Below, piece after piece: positions 23,972-34,071 of a stretch of 64,000 nt of DNA. The stretch spans positions 248,001-312,000 of the forward strand of contig JAAKBF010000171.1 of the NCBI GenBank assembly GCA_012656075.1, read 5' to 3'. The notes beneath the pieces were generated by a model, which saw only the letters and a list, made by a program, of their open reading frames with translations, was not told where the DNA came from and searched no databases. Made by a program: the position numbers and the translations under genes. The number at the start of each line of letters is the position of its first letter. Positions within the stretch are counted from its first letter, which is position 1. This DNA is from Phytophthora hibernalis (Eukaryota; Oomycota; Peronosporomycetes; Peronosporales; Peronosporaceae).

Positions 23972-24200
23972 CGTTGAATAAATACTCGCATCACGAACGT
24001 AACGAAAAAGCACGATGAATAAAATACAGATATAACTTCTGATGTGTTTGTTGTTGTCGTCGAATACTATTTCAATAGCTCAAGATATTGGAAAGCAGGT
24101 TCGTCGCTATTGTCTACGGTAAACAGGAGACCCACTACCTCGGCGTCTCCTTCATACAAGTAAAGGTGCTCACAGTGTTCTCTCACGACGCGCACTGTCT
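23972..24200. other. Convergent intergenic space between laccases 1 and 2
   Basis: A 229-bp stretch between two stop codons on opposite strands, holding both 3' untranslated regions. AATAAA-like runs occur near 23977 and 24018 and could serve polyadenylation. Confidence 0.4.
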
Positions 24201-25898
24201 TTAGAGGGTAAAGTTTCCGTTGCACACGCTCAGCAGCATGTTGGGCGTGAATGCGGCCAGGCCTTCGTCGTGCAGCGCATCCTCCGCCTCGACGAAGAGC
24301 ATGCCCAGGCCCAGCACAAAGTGCCAGTCAATGTGGCAGTGCATGAGCCACACGCCCGGGTTGTCGGCGTTCATGCGGAAGACGACGTAGCCCAAGACGT
24401 CGGTGCAGGCGCCACTGGCGTCGGCCGTGCACTCGGGCACTGTGAAGACGTCGTGCATCATGGGTCCGTTCAGTCGCAACGCCGTCAAGTTCCCAGCCAT
24501 GATCTCGGCACGAGTGGCGTGACCGCTCCCGACGATCCAGGGCGAGTGCGCGTGCAGGTGGAACGGATGCTGGTCGGGTGTCTCGTTCACCACCACCACT
24601 TCGACGTGGTCGTTGTGCTTCAACTTGATAGCGTTGGCAGTCGTCGGCAGGTCTTCGGTGGAGGCACCTTGAGCGATCGTGAATAGCGGTGGACTCGGGG
24701 GAATCACCAGCGAACTGAAGTCGCCTCCGTCCAGAGCCATGTAGCCGAGGAAAGCTGTCGGGTTCGGGTCGAGAACGGCAAGCGTGAATTCGGCCACGAT
24801 GCGCTGGTCGGGAGTCGTCGGGAGCACCACAGGGTCCACGGGGTTGTAGTCAAACTCACCGATCGACACGTCCGTGGTCCAGTTGGACGTGGTGGGGTCG
24901 GCAGTCGCCCCACTCTGGTAGTCGATGATAGCGAGCGCGTCGGGGTTGAATCCGACCGGGACAGCATCGGCGGCACGGGCCGTCCATGGGACGCCGAAGT
25001 TCGAGTGGACACGCAGCCAGAAGGAGCCGAGCGACGTCTTCTTCTGACTTACCTGGCTCTGGCTTTGAGACGCCGAGGACTTGGCCTGCACCAGGATGTC
25101 GTAGCGCTGCGCCACATTGATAGTCACCGAGTTGACGAGCGTCGAAGGTTTGAGGTAGTCGCCGTCACTGGCGACCACTTGGAACGTGTGTCCGTCGATG
25201 GACACCTTGAACGCCGCCATGGCCGACGTGTTAATGAGCCGCAGCAGGTACTTCTTGCCAGGAACGAACTGGAAGCGGGGAAGCGGCTTGCCAGGGCCAC
25301 ACTCCAAGCCGGCAGCCTCCGCCACAGTGCAGTTGTAGCGGCCGACATTGTTGATGAGCACAGTGTCCCAGATCGGAGCGCCCACCGGGAGATCATGGTA
25401 CCAGTCGGCGAGCAGCACCGTGTACTCCTTGTACACGTCCTTCTCCCAGCTCTGCTTCTTGTCGGCTGGGCAGTGGACGATGAGCGGCCCGCGGAGTCCG
25501 TATGCGTACTGCACCTCCTCGTGGCCGTGGAACCAGAAGGTGCCGCACTTGTCCGGTCGGAAGCGGTAGATGGCCGTCACGTTGGGCTGGATCTGGCACT
25601 GCGTGATGCCGGAGACGCCGTCCATCTCTTGGGTGCCGAACTGCCGCAGCCCGTGCCAGTGGATGCACGTCTGCTCCGTGAGCTTGTTGGTCACGTGCAC
25701 CTCGACCTCGTCGCCGAACGTGACCTCGATAGGGTGCTGGTCGCACGGCTCGTTGTTGATGCCGTATCCGAGAGCGCCCCGCACGCCGTCGAATACGGTC
25801 GTGTTGAGCGTCGTGATGTTCCAGTCGAAGCGGACGACGGCGGCCGAGGCGTGAGTGGCGCCGAGGAGCAACAGACCCAGAGAGGTGAGGAGACGCAT
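24201..25898 (-). CDS. Laccase 2, secreted multicopper oxidase (intact, 565 aa)
   Basis: The start at 25898 gives a signal peptide (MRLLTSLGLLLLGATHASA) at once and lies 65 bp below an Inr/FPR promoter motif; an in-frame ATG at 26138 lies upstream of that motif and adds 80 residues unlike the family. HWHGLRQ is at 80-86, WFHGHEE at 122-128 (laccases 1 and 3 have WWHSHHG, but both histidines of H-x-H are kept), and the C-terminal HPFHLHAH and HCHIDWH boxes are present. The length is normal for oomycete laccases. No intron is needed. It oxidises phenolic substrates outside the cell, with roles in melanin-like or plant phenolic chemistry possible. This is the only laccase here with no frameshift. 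Confidence 0.95.
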   Translation of the reverse strand: MRLLTSLGLLLLGATHASAAVVRFDWNITTLNTTVFDGVRGALGYGINNEPCDQHPIEVTFGDEVEVHVTNKLTEQTCIHWHGLRQFGTQEMDGVSGITQCQIQPNVTAIYRFRPDKCGTFWFHGHEEVQYAYGLRGPLIVHCPADKKQSWEKDVYKEYTVLLADWYHDLPVGAPIWDTVLINNVGRYNCTVAEAAGLECGPGKPLPRFQFVPGKKYLLRLINTSAMAAFKVSIDGHTFQVVASDGDYLKPSTLVNSVTINVAQRYDILVQAKSSASQSQSQVSQKKTSLGSFWLRVHSNFGVPWTARAADAVPVGFNPDALAIIDYQSGATADPTTSNWTTDVSIGEFDYNPVDPVVLPTTPDQRIVAEFTLAVLDPNPTAFLGYMALDGGDFSSLVIPPSPPLFTIAQGASTEDLPTTANAIKLKHNDHVEVVVVNETPDQHPFHLHAHSPWIVGSGHATRAEIMAGNLTALRLNGPMMHDVFTVPECTADASGACTDVLGYVVFRMNADNPGVWLMHCHIDWHFVLGLGMLFVEAEDALHDEGLAAFTPNMLLSVCNGNFTL

Positions 25899-25962
25899 TG
25901 CAGCTGGAGAGTTGATACGGCAGTCGGAGGCGTGGAGGGGAGCGAGGCTTGAGCTGGAGGAA

Positions 25963-25980
25963 GCGAATTCCGAAATGAGC
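25963..25980 (-). promoter_or_regulatory. Oomycete Inr/FPR core promoter, laccase 2
   Basis: On the minus strand the sequence is GCTCATTTCGGAATTCGC, a close match to the oomycete initiator plus flanking-promoter-region consensus (GCTCATTYYNCAWTTT). It sits about 65 bp upstream of the ATG at 25898, supporting that start. Confidence 0.7.
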
Positions 25981-26138
25981 AGAAGATGTCGGCGCGGATT
26001 CGGTCGAAGCGCATGAGCCTCGAAGCCCAAGAGGAGACAGAGGCATGCACCTTGTTTGGATGCGGTAGCCACATCAAAGAGACTTGCTACCGAGAAAGAT
26101 CGTTGACGTGTGGAGCTACAGTGGAGCTCCTCATCCAC

Positions 26139-26890
26139 ACTTGACTAGCATTTTGCTGTTCGTAAGAGACGCGATCCATTGAAGCCATCTTCAAGAAAGA
26201 TTAAAGAAATATCAATTGGATTACGGTCGTCAAAATTCGAACCCGTTCGTGCCGGATATCTGGGCATGCTGGCATGACAAACAATATTGACACAAGATGG
26301 GGAGCGGATGGATGCCATATCTCCAAACTGAAGCTGCCGACACGAAATCTCTCGAGTCTCACAAAAAAACTGAGAACGGTGACAAAACTCTAAGCCGAGC
26401 GAAATGTGACCCTGCTGGGTCCTCGGTTTAAACCCGTGTGTTGCGCAGACAGATCTTTAAACCACAGACGTTGTTTTGGCTTGCCAAGCGAGTTGGCTTT
26501 CACCCCTCCTGATATTTGTAGAAGAAAAAAAGACCCACATCAATTCAGCTTGTGTCAATAGGCACACTCGGTTGCCCCAGATCGAAAGCTGTGCACGCTG
26601 CGAGAAACGCTCTTGGCACCCCAGTAGTGGCGATCGAGGTAGAAGCCGTCCGCCAAGAGGTTGCGTCGTCAAGGCTTCGCTGCAGAAACTCAAACTTGGG
26701 TTGGAAGAGACGCGAGTCTCGGTTGTTTCTCTTCTTGTCTTGCCGCAGCATTTTCGAAGCTCCATTGAAGCGTTGCCTTCAAGGAAAATGGAGCAACCGC
26801 GACCAGTGAATCTTGATTACGCTCTGGCTTGCTTACCATCAAAAATTCGTGCTCAGAGGATCCACTTCAATTGAAGAGACTTGAGCAGAT
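26139..26890. other. Divergent intergenic region between laccases 2 and 3
   Basis: No gene is seen here. It should hold upstream regulatory sequence for both divergent laccases. Short overlapping frames on both strands lack any known domain. Confidence 0.45.
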
Positions 26891-26993
26891 ATAATGGCTC
26901 CACTGGGGCCAACGCCCCAGAGATGGCGTCAGTCTGGGTGCAACCACCGCCTCTCCGTCCAAAGATCCGCTATCTCGTCATGCTCCACCACTT

Positions 26994-27007
26994 TCATTCT
27001 TCAATTC
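26994..27007 (+). promoter_or_regulatory. Oomycete Inr/FPR core promoter, laccase 3
   Basis: TCATTCTTCAATTC matches the core of the oomycete Inr/FPR consensus (TCATTYYNCAWTTT) at 13 of 14 positions and lies 40 bp upstream of the ATG at 27047. It argues against the longer in-frame start at 26894, which would lie upstream of transcription start. Confidence 0.7.
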
Positions 27008-27046
27008 GCGTTCTCGCGACCGCATCACTCCCAGTACTCAAACAAT

Positions 27047-28749
27047 ATGGGACTTCTCCTCGTCTACCTCTTCACTCTACTGAGTCTAAACGTCCACGCT
27101 CCTCACGTCTTCGTGGACGCCGCCGCGTGCTACGAGGCCGTCGTCTACTACGACTTCCGCGTGACGTACATCGCGTCGGCTTTCGACGGAGTCGCCCTCG
27201 CCTCCTTCGGTATCAATGACCGCCCGGCTCACGAAGCTTTAATAGACGTGACTCTCGGCCAGGAGGTGCAGGTGACGGTGACGAACGAACTAGTCGAACC
27301 CACATGTCTCCACTGGCACGGGATGAAGCAACTCGGCACCCAGGAGATGGACGGCGTGTCCGGCATCACCCAGTGCTACATCCCTCCCAACGGCACGGTG
27401 GTGTATCATTTTACACCGGACAAAGCCGGCAGCTTCTGGTGGCACAGTCACCACGGCACCCAGTACTCGTACGGTCTCCGTGGGCCTCTGGTAGTCCATC
27501 CCCGTGACGACCAGCTGCAGTCTTGGGAGAAGGACATTGACGCAGAGTACAACGTCCAACTGGCAGATATCTATCACGGAGCTCCAGGAGTGCCTCCTAT
27601 CTGGGACTCCATCCTCATCAACAACCTCGGACGCTACAACTGCACAGCCGCAGCCACGCACGGCTTCACCAACTGCTCGGAGGACCAGCCACTCAGTCGC
27701 TTCCGCTTCCAAGTGGGTAACACGTACTTGCTTCGTCTCATGAGCATGAGTGCACTCGCGCCCTTCGAGTTCAGCATCGACGAGCACGAGTTCCGTGTCA
27801 TTGCCGCAGACGGAGACTCGCTCGAACCAACGGAGCTCATCACCAACATCACCATCAACGTCGGACAGCGGTACGACTTGCTAGTGGAGGCCAAGAACGG
27901 CTCGGATTCTCAAATTGGGTCCTTCTGGATGCGCGCAATGGGGCTCAATGGTCTCCCGTGGACGGCAGCCACTGGCGCCGCTGCTGGTGAGGGCTTCAAC
28001 GCCGACGGACTGGCCATCATCTACTACGAGGAGGACGACGAGTCGGAGCCGACCACGCAGCGCTGGAACGAGACATCGACAGTCGGTGAGTTCGACTTCA
28101 CGCCCGTGAACGCCACCACGCTGCCGGAGACGCCGGACGACCGCGTGATCATCGAGTTCCTCTTTCCCGGCATCGGCCAGGTGGCCGTGAACGGGGGCAG
28201 CTTCAACCAGTTCTTCGTGCCGGACTTCGCTCCGCTACTCACGATCGCCGACGGTATGACCACATCAGAGCTGCCGGTCACGGCCATCGCCCGCCAGATC
28301 AACTACGGCGACCACGTGGAGATCGTGCTGGCCAACGAGCAGAACGAGCAGCACCCGTTCCACCTGCACGGCCACTCGCCGTGGATCGTCGGCAGCGGCC
28401 AAGCGACGCTTGCCGAAGTGCAGAGCAACAGCTTGTCGCCCGTGAAGCTGTCGGGCGCCATGTTCCGCGACGTGTTCACAGTGCCACCGTGCCCCACGGA
28501 CGACGCCGGCGCATGCACGGGCGTGGGGTACGTGGTGCTGCGCCTCGAGGCCGACAACCCGGGCGTGTGGATGATGCACTGCCACATCGACTGGCACCTG
28601 GACGACGGCTTGGCCATGCTTTTCGTGGAAGGGAGCAGCAGCTGCAGGACGCGGGCGTCGGCGCCTTCTCCGACAGCGTCTTGAGCGTCTGCGGCAGCAA
28701 CTTCACTGGCGCTCCGTTCGATACCAGCGTCACCGTCACCGTACCATAG
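27047..28749 (+). CDS. Laccase 3, secreted multicopper oxidase with a C-terminal one-base frameshift
   Basis: The protein starts with a hydrophobic signal peptide (MGLLLVYLFTLLSLNVHA). HWHGMKQ is at 89-95, a WWHSHHGTQYSYGLRG box follows, and HPFHLHGH and HCHIDWH are near the C terminus. Just after FVEG the G run at 28631-28633 is one base short of what the family needs; the first frame then ends at 28684, while the restored frame gives LQDAGVGAFSDSVLSVCGSN and ends at 28749. All copper ligands precede the lesion, so even the shortened protein keeps them. It is divergent from laccase 2 and closest by eye to laccase 1. The enzyme acts outside the cell. Confidence 0.9.
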
Positions 28750-28998
28750 CCCACCAGAGGTTTAGCAGCTTTACGGACCTTAATTAATGCAGGTGCTTGA
28801 TGGCGTCCTCATCAGCAGTCTCGTCACGACACTTGTGCGCGTACGTCGGATTGCGCCGAGGCGATTGTGCACCATACGATTGGCTGAAGTCGTTACCGCG
28901 GAGACTCAGCGCTTGATGTGTCCGTCCAAGGAGACCAAGCAGACCGCGTCGCCGAGCCCGTTCCACGATGGAATCCAATGGCTCGAGGTCATTGAATG

Positions 28999-29014
28999 AC
29001 TCATTCCCCAAGTG
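28999..29014 (+). promoter_or_regulatory. Oomycete Inr/FPR core promoter, SDR gene
   Basis: ACTCATTCCCCAAGTG closely resembles the oomycete core promoter consensus and lies 38 bp upstream of the SDR start codon at 29052. Confidence 0.6.
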
Positions 29015-29051
29015 ACTTGGCTGCTGCGAGGCACAGTTGCAAGAAATCTGC

Positions 29052-30008
29052 ATGGTGACGTCTGTTCCTCCCGGTGCCAAGGTGTGGCTTGTGACGGGCT
29101 GCGCGTCCGGCTTGGGGCGTGAGGTGGTGCTGGCTGCGCTGGCGCATGACGACTACGTCATCGCCACAGCTCGCAACCCCGAGCGACTCGCAGACTTGGA
29201 GCAGAAAGGCGCCAGGACATTGGCGCTGGACGTGACGGCCAGTCAGGAAGAGCTGCATGCGGTGGTGGCCTATGCACTGGAGATCTACGGCACCATCGAC
29301 GTCTTGGTGAACAACGCGGCGTATCTACTTGAAGGCGCCATTGAAGAGTGCAGGTGAGACTTTCGAGGTTACTTTCGTGATGGCTTCTGACTCGATTGTC
29401 TGACTTACGATCTCTTGTTTTTGTATAATGCAGTGAGCAAGAGGTGCTGGACCAGTACAACACAAACGTGTTTGGCATGCTGCGAGTGCTGCGTGCCGTT
29501 TTGCCGCACATGCGCGCCAAGCGAGCGGGAATTGTGGCCAATGTGGGCTCGGCTGGAGGCTGGAAGGGGATCCCGGGCATTGGGCTCTACGGTTCGACCA
29601 AATTTGCCATTGCAGGCATCTCGCTGGCACTGCGGGAGGAGGTGGCGCCACTGGGCATTGAAGTGACAGTGGTGGAGCCCGGTGCCTTCCGTACGTCGAT
29701 CCTGGGCAAGGGCTTCGTGCCTGCGAAAGACCCGATCGAAGATTTCGCTCCGATCACGAAGCCGCTGACGACGCACGTTGCGAATTTCAGTGGCAAACAG
29801 CCAGGGATCCGACCAAGGCGGCGCAGCTCATGGTGGAGGCCTTGACCAAGAGCGGCCGCTGCGTCGGAAGGCACTGCCCAGCCGACTTCTTCTGGGCAAG
29901 GACGCAGTGAAACTAGGACAGGGCGTACTAGAGCAGACCAGCCGTGAGCTGGACGAGTGGGTCAAACTCTCCGAGTCCACGGACTTCCAGAACGCCGGCA
30001 AGCCGTAA
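29052..30008 (+). CDS. Short-chain dehydrogenase/reductase (one intron, two frameshifts)
   Basis: Exon 1 is 29052-29353, the GT-AG intron 29354-29433 (80 bp), and exon 2 begins at 29434. The NAD(P)-binding motif TGCASGLG is at residues 15-22, NNAA follows VLVNNAA, and the active-site YGSTK with the upstream serine region GSAGGWKG marks a classical SDR, an NAD(P)H-dependent oxidoreductase of unknown substrate. Near 29804-29806 and 29866-29867 single G losses shift the frame twice; the family-like C terminus ends at 30008. With those repaired the length (about 290 aa) is normal. The start was chosen because it lies just below a core promoter motif. Confidence 0.85.
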
Positions 30009-30124
30009 ATTCGACGTAGATGTTCAATAGGAATATAGTGGCGTCTTATCATTGGCTGGAAGTCTATGGGACACGCCTTCTTTTCCGCCCCAACATTATT
30101 TCCTGATTCCAGAATTCGGCCGCC

Positions 30125-31891
30125 ATGGTGAAGGTTTTCTCTGTGATCGTTGGTGCGGCGGGAAGCGCGTTCCCTGTGGACATCGACGCGGGTCAGTCGG
30201 TGGGAGACTTGAAGAATGCGATCAAGGAGAAGAAGATGTATCAGTTTCCTGCTGACGAGCTGCAGCTCTTCCTGGCGAAGACGGAGGGCGGTGCGTGGCT
30301 GCCGTCAAATGATCCAGATGTGGTTGCTATGCGAAGTGGGGCCGTTTCTGTAATGGTACAAAACTTGCTGAACGAACAAATCGATCCAGCAGAAGAGATT
30401 GCCGATGTTTTTGTACCAGCTCCGACGAAAAAGGAGATCCACGTGCTGGTTGTTGTTCCGGAGCGTGCTACGGCACCTGAAAACAAAAGGAAGAGGAAAA
30501 GAATGGAAGAGGAAGACGCGCCAGACGCCTGGATAAAGGCTATCAAGGATGAGCAGGTTACAGCGCTACCGTCGACTTGTGAAAATTTGAAAGAGCACCT
30601 GCAACGCGCGCTTCACGTCAAGATCCCCATCAATGACAGATTATTTCAGATTACGTCGTCGAAAAACACATCAGGAGAGTTATCCAGCATTTTGGACAAG
30701 CTGTTTGAGCCCGAACCGCGCGAATCACTTTCAGATATTACTGCGGGAGTTTTGAGGGATGTAATCGATCCGCTCGGGTCTGGCTCCGAGTCGACTTCTG
30801 AAGACACGTATCATTACTTGTGGGATTCCGTCATTGCGATGCTACTGAGGCTTGTGACAGACGGGAACTTTTGTCGCAACACGAATGCGTCTGCTTCTAC
30901 TGGCGCCTATCGACCAGATTTGTGCTTCTACGGCATGAATAGTAATGTGTGCGTGTTTCGCGGAGAAGAAAAGGCAATTGGCGAGTTGGATGTGCCGGTG
31001 AAAGAATTGCATGAGAAACTAACATGGAGATATGACGATGCGCCATACGTTTTCGGTTATGCTGCTGTGGGACTACTGGTGTGCTTGGTCGCTATTCGAA
31101 AAGACGAAAAAACGGGGAGTGGTGCGAAAGCTGAAAAGATCGAAACATATAATTTGGGTGGTCTCAAAGGCAGGCTGTCGTTCTTTCTTGCCCTGCTCAA
31201 CCTTTCGACTCTTTTCCGGCCTGTTGTGGATCTTATCCAGCCGCTGTTTATATCCGAGTACGCCACTATCAAAAGAAGCAACGGAGTGCAGATCGATTTT
31301 GCAGAAGATTGTGTGGTGAAGACGTATCCCCAGAGTATGCCAAGTGACAACATAGTGCGCAATTTGCGGGAATTACATCGTCTAATGAAGAAACATTCAG
31401 TCCCAAACGTTGTGGTGCTAAAGAAAACGAACATGAAAAAGAAACACGTGAAGCTGGCACCCATTGGTCTACTTGCCCCGCCTGAAAACGCCCAGCAGCT
31501 CCTGATGGCCTTGCGCGATATACTCAAGGCGCTAGTGGCACTGCACGCAATCAATCTGATGCATCGAGACTTGAGATGGGAAAATGTGCTGAAGTACTCA
31601 GACGAAGGCGACAAGTGGTTTCTTATTGACTTTGACGAGGGAACATCATCGCCGGCTAAGAAAGTAACTCATTTGAAGGCAGAATCGCATGCTCCCGAGA
31701 TCCTATCATCTTCGTCCCACACGGTCGAGGTTGACATTTGGAGCGTGGGCTACCTTTTGAAGACATCTCCTTTTCAAGATCTTCCGCCTGAACTGGAAAT
31801 TATAAAATCACAGTGTTTGCAGAAAAATCCGTCAAACAGACCCACGGCTAAATCACTCCTCAAAGTCATCGAATCGCTATTAGAAAGCTGA
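30125..31891 (+). CDS. Crinkler (CRN) effector with nuclease-like and kinase-like C terminus
   Basis: This is a 588-residue open frame without introns. The N terminus is the ubiquitin-like CRN header with LQLFLAK at 46-52, the host-delivery motif, and HVLVVVP at 106-112 marks the end of the delivery region. A basic KRKRKR run near 121 is a likely nuclear localisation signal. Around 263-283 YRPDLCFYG and FRGEEK resemble the D..ExK core of the REase-like CRN domain. The C terminus is a protein-kinase fold of the CRN8/D2 type: HRDLRWEN catalytic loop at 480, DFDE at 502 in place of DFG, APEIL and DIWSVGYLL. CRNs act in the host cell, usually the nucleus. No separate signal peptide is evident, as in many CRNs. 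It is complete and undamaged. Confidence 0.93.
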   Translation: MVKVFSVIVGAAGSAFPVDIDAGQSVGDLKNAIKEKKMYQFPADELQLFLAKTEGGAWLPSNDPDVVAMRSGAVSVMVQNLLNEQIDPAEEIADVFVPAPTKKEIHVLVVVPERATAPENKRKRKRMEEEDAPDAWIKAIKDEQVTALPSTCENLKEHLQRALHVKIPINDRLFQITSSKNTSGELSSILDKLFEPEPRESLSDITAGVLRDVIDPLGSGSESTSEDTYHYLWDSVIAMLLRLVTDGNFCRNTNASASTGAYRPDLCFYGMNSNVCVFRGEEKAIGELDVPVKELHEKLTWRYDDAPYVFGYAAVGLLVCLVAIRKDEKTGSGAKAEKIETYNLGGLKGRLSFFLALLNLSTLFRPVVDLIQPLFISEYATIKRSNGVQIDFAEDCVVKTYPQSMPSDNIVRNLRELHRLMKKHSVPNVVVLKKTNMKKKHVKLAPIGLLAPPENAQQLLMALRDILKALVALHAINLMHRDLRWENVLKYSDEGDKWFLIDFDEGTSSPAKKVTHLKAESHAPEILSSSSHTVEVDIWSVGYLLKTSPFQDLPPELEIIKSQCLQKNPSNRPTAKSLLKVIESLLES

Positions 31892-31929
31892 TTTGGTTTG
31901 GTTTTTAGTGCACTGTTTACTACAAAACG

Positions 31930-33165
31930 TAGTACTACTAGTAGTACGTACTACTACGTAGTAGTAATTTAAAAGTTACGAAGAGTGAAACTGCACGGTG
32001 ACCGTGACGGTTAGGGATTGATAGTCATATGATTAAAATTCATATTGCTTTCAGAACGAATATGAAAACGAATATTCATATTGCTTTCAGAATCGAATAT
32101 GAATATGAATTTTCATATTCATTCGTTTCAGCTCGCTTAAATGAATATTAATATTTGAACGTATTCATACCCGTATTCAATCGTACTTAGTGCGTTTCAG
32201 GGGATATGTTAAGATGGCTACATCGAAGTACGAATACGTTGTTTGGCTGTAAGAAGTTCTTACAGGTTCTTACTACGAACCCTCCATTTATTCATACTTC
32301 GGCGGTGACCGGAAAGACAATGTATTTTAGTGTTTTAAAAGTCATAGGCTTAGTCTGTTCTAGCCTAAATCCGGTATGCCGTTCTTGTCAACCAAATACA
32401 TATTATGTACGCTGCTGGTAGTTTCGAAGGAGCTATAATATAGTTACATTTGACAGCAGGATGAGGATGGATAATATTCATCCTCATCCTGCTGTCAACT
32501 GGAGCTATATAACTATATGAGTAGCCGCTGCTGCGCGCTGGGTAGTTGTACCTAAAAGAGTTTCGTGATCGCTGTTTCCTCTTGTCTTTGATTCTGAGTT
32601 CGTTTACCGTCTGGCAAAAGCTGTTCAAACAAAGCACGAAATGAAAGCAGCACCATGCATTACTGAGGGGAATAACGATAAGATTCAAAACCTCACTTAG
32701 CAGATAGACGCACGTCATTTCGAACATCATTGCTACACAAGCGATACATTTGGTTCGACGCACTCCTCCATGACATCGAGCTCTGGGACTCGAGCACATT
32801 ACATCGCTACGGCTTCTTCTTCTAAAATAAGTGAAACCAGCAGCGGAAACGAGACCAATGGACATGAAACCATAAAGTAAACGTTGCTTGAGGCTTGAGG
32901 CCTGAAGCGTGCAGTTTGTGTTTGTTTTTGACAAGCATATTCATTTGTATTCAAATGTATTAATATGACCTACCTTATTCGAGTTATTATATTAATATGG
33001 GCGAACCAGATCAAATCTGAATTTTAATATTCATTCATTCGAATATTCGAAAATATTTAAATATTTTAATATGACATTTGACTATCAATCCCTGCGCTGT
33101 GTGTACAGGATTTTGCGTTTTCCCCGTAACATTTTTATCATAGTAGTACTTCGAAGTACTACAGA
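31930..33165. mobile_element. Non-autonomous element with long degenerate terminal inverted repeats
   Basis: AGGGATTGATAGTCA at 32013-32027 is mirrored exactly at 33079-33093. Outward, both sides show related GTTAC and GAAAA blocks ending in GTAGTA-rich palindromes (16 bp perfect at 31932-31947; 20 bp perfect at 33143-33162), so the inverted repeats span about 80-150 bp with divergence. The interior is AT-rich with GAATAT repeats. A minus-strand frame at 32365-32934 has no known domain. I could not fix a target-site duplication or superfamily. It lies 40 bp after the CRN gene. Confidence 0.65.
32452..32496. repeat. Perfect 18-bp hairpin inside the TIR element
   Basis: GACAGCAGGATGAGGATG at 32452-32469 is mirrored at 32479-32496 with a 9-nt AT-rich loop. 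It could form a strong cruciform or RNA hairpin. Confidence 0.85.
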
Positions 33166-33169
33166 CTGT

Positions 33170-34047
33170 AGTACTTCAAATTTTTATTAGAATAAAAATG
33201 CATGCCATCTTTGTATTTTACTTACTTTATATTTTGAAGTTCTCTGGATATTTATATCCAGAGTTTTAGAGCGAATCCAGAACCGTCCAGGATCCTGGAA
33301 AAATACATAAACGGATATATATGTAATTATGAAAAAACTTATCCACTTATAATTATCAACATTAAACGTTGCATAATCGAATAAACTGCCATATCGTATC
33401 GGAAAATACATGAATGTTGACCTAGTCGGCCTCAATCTATATTCAAGCCACCTCACACGAATGTTGACCCAGCCGGCCTAAAACAACATTCAAGTAACCT
33501 ACGCTAGGTCTTGTAGACCGTGATCATGCTGCTCTACACCAGCAGGCACACCACCTCGTCCGTCACGGGTATGGAGACCGCTTGCGTCTGCAACGATATG
33601 CTGGCCGTGAACGCCAACATCACGGGCCACGATTCGATTACGTCCTGCTCTTCACGGACCAAAGACAGCAGTAGTTGTTTTGCTATTAATAGACGTTCTC
33701 CTTTGGAATGAAGTACACTCTAAGGGCCTGTACATTTACTGCAGGTGGGAATCCAGCGGATTTGACCCCTTTTGGAATTTTTTCTCTTGCGTTTACAGTT
33801 AGCCCTTAAAAAGCATAATTCATTATTTCTGAAAAACAATTATTTATTGTGGAGGACTACCGAGCCCAGAATGAGGAGCTGGCCCTCCAAAGTCGGTGTT
33901 GCGCCACATGATCGAACGCGGATGGGCGCTGATACCCACTAAAAAGGACGCACCACCAAAACGTCAAAAGGCGCCACCGACAAAAAATAGCCAAACACCA
34001 AAATAGCACTTCAACGTGTTGAAGTGACTTTTGTTTGAATTTAGTGT
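33170..34047. other. AT-rich interval with a short direct repeat
   Basis: GAATGTTGACC followed by AG and CGGCCT occurs at about 33412 and again at about 33460, 48 bp apart. A GC-richer patch at 33520-33710 resembles coding sequence in composition but no family is recognised. Near 34007-34026 is a palindrome with 9-bp arms just upstream of the MULE reading frame. Confidence 0.4.
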
Positions 34048-34071
34048 TTGAGCTTATTGTACACATCAACA

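Noticed and set aside
25005..25952. 315-codon plus frame opposite laccase 2
   Set aside because: It is the antisense shadow of a GC-rich gene, lacks any known domain and has no promoter motif.
25899..26138. Extended N terminus of laccase 2
   Set aside because: The added 80 residues lie mostly upstream of the Inr/FPR motif and precede a complete signal peptide, which would then be internal.
26894..27046. Extended N terminus of laccase 3
   Set aside because: The start is upstream of the core promoter motif at 26994 and the extension would bury the signal peptide.
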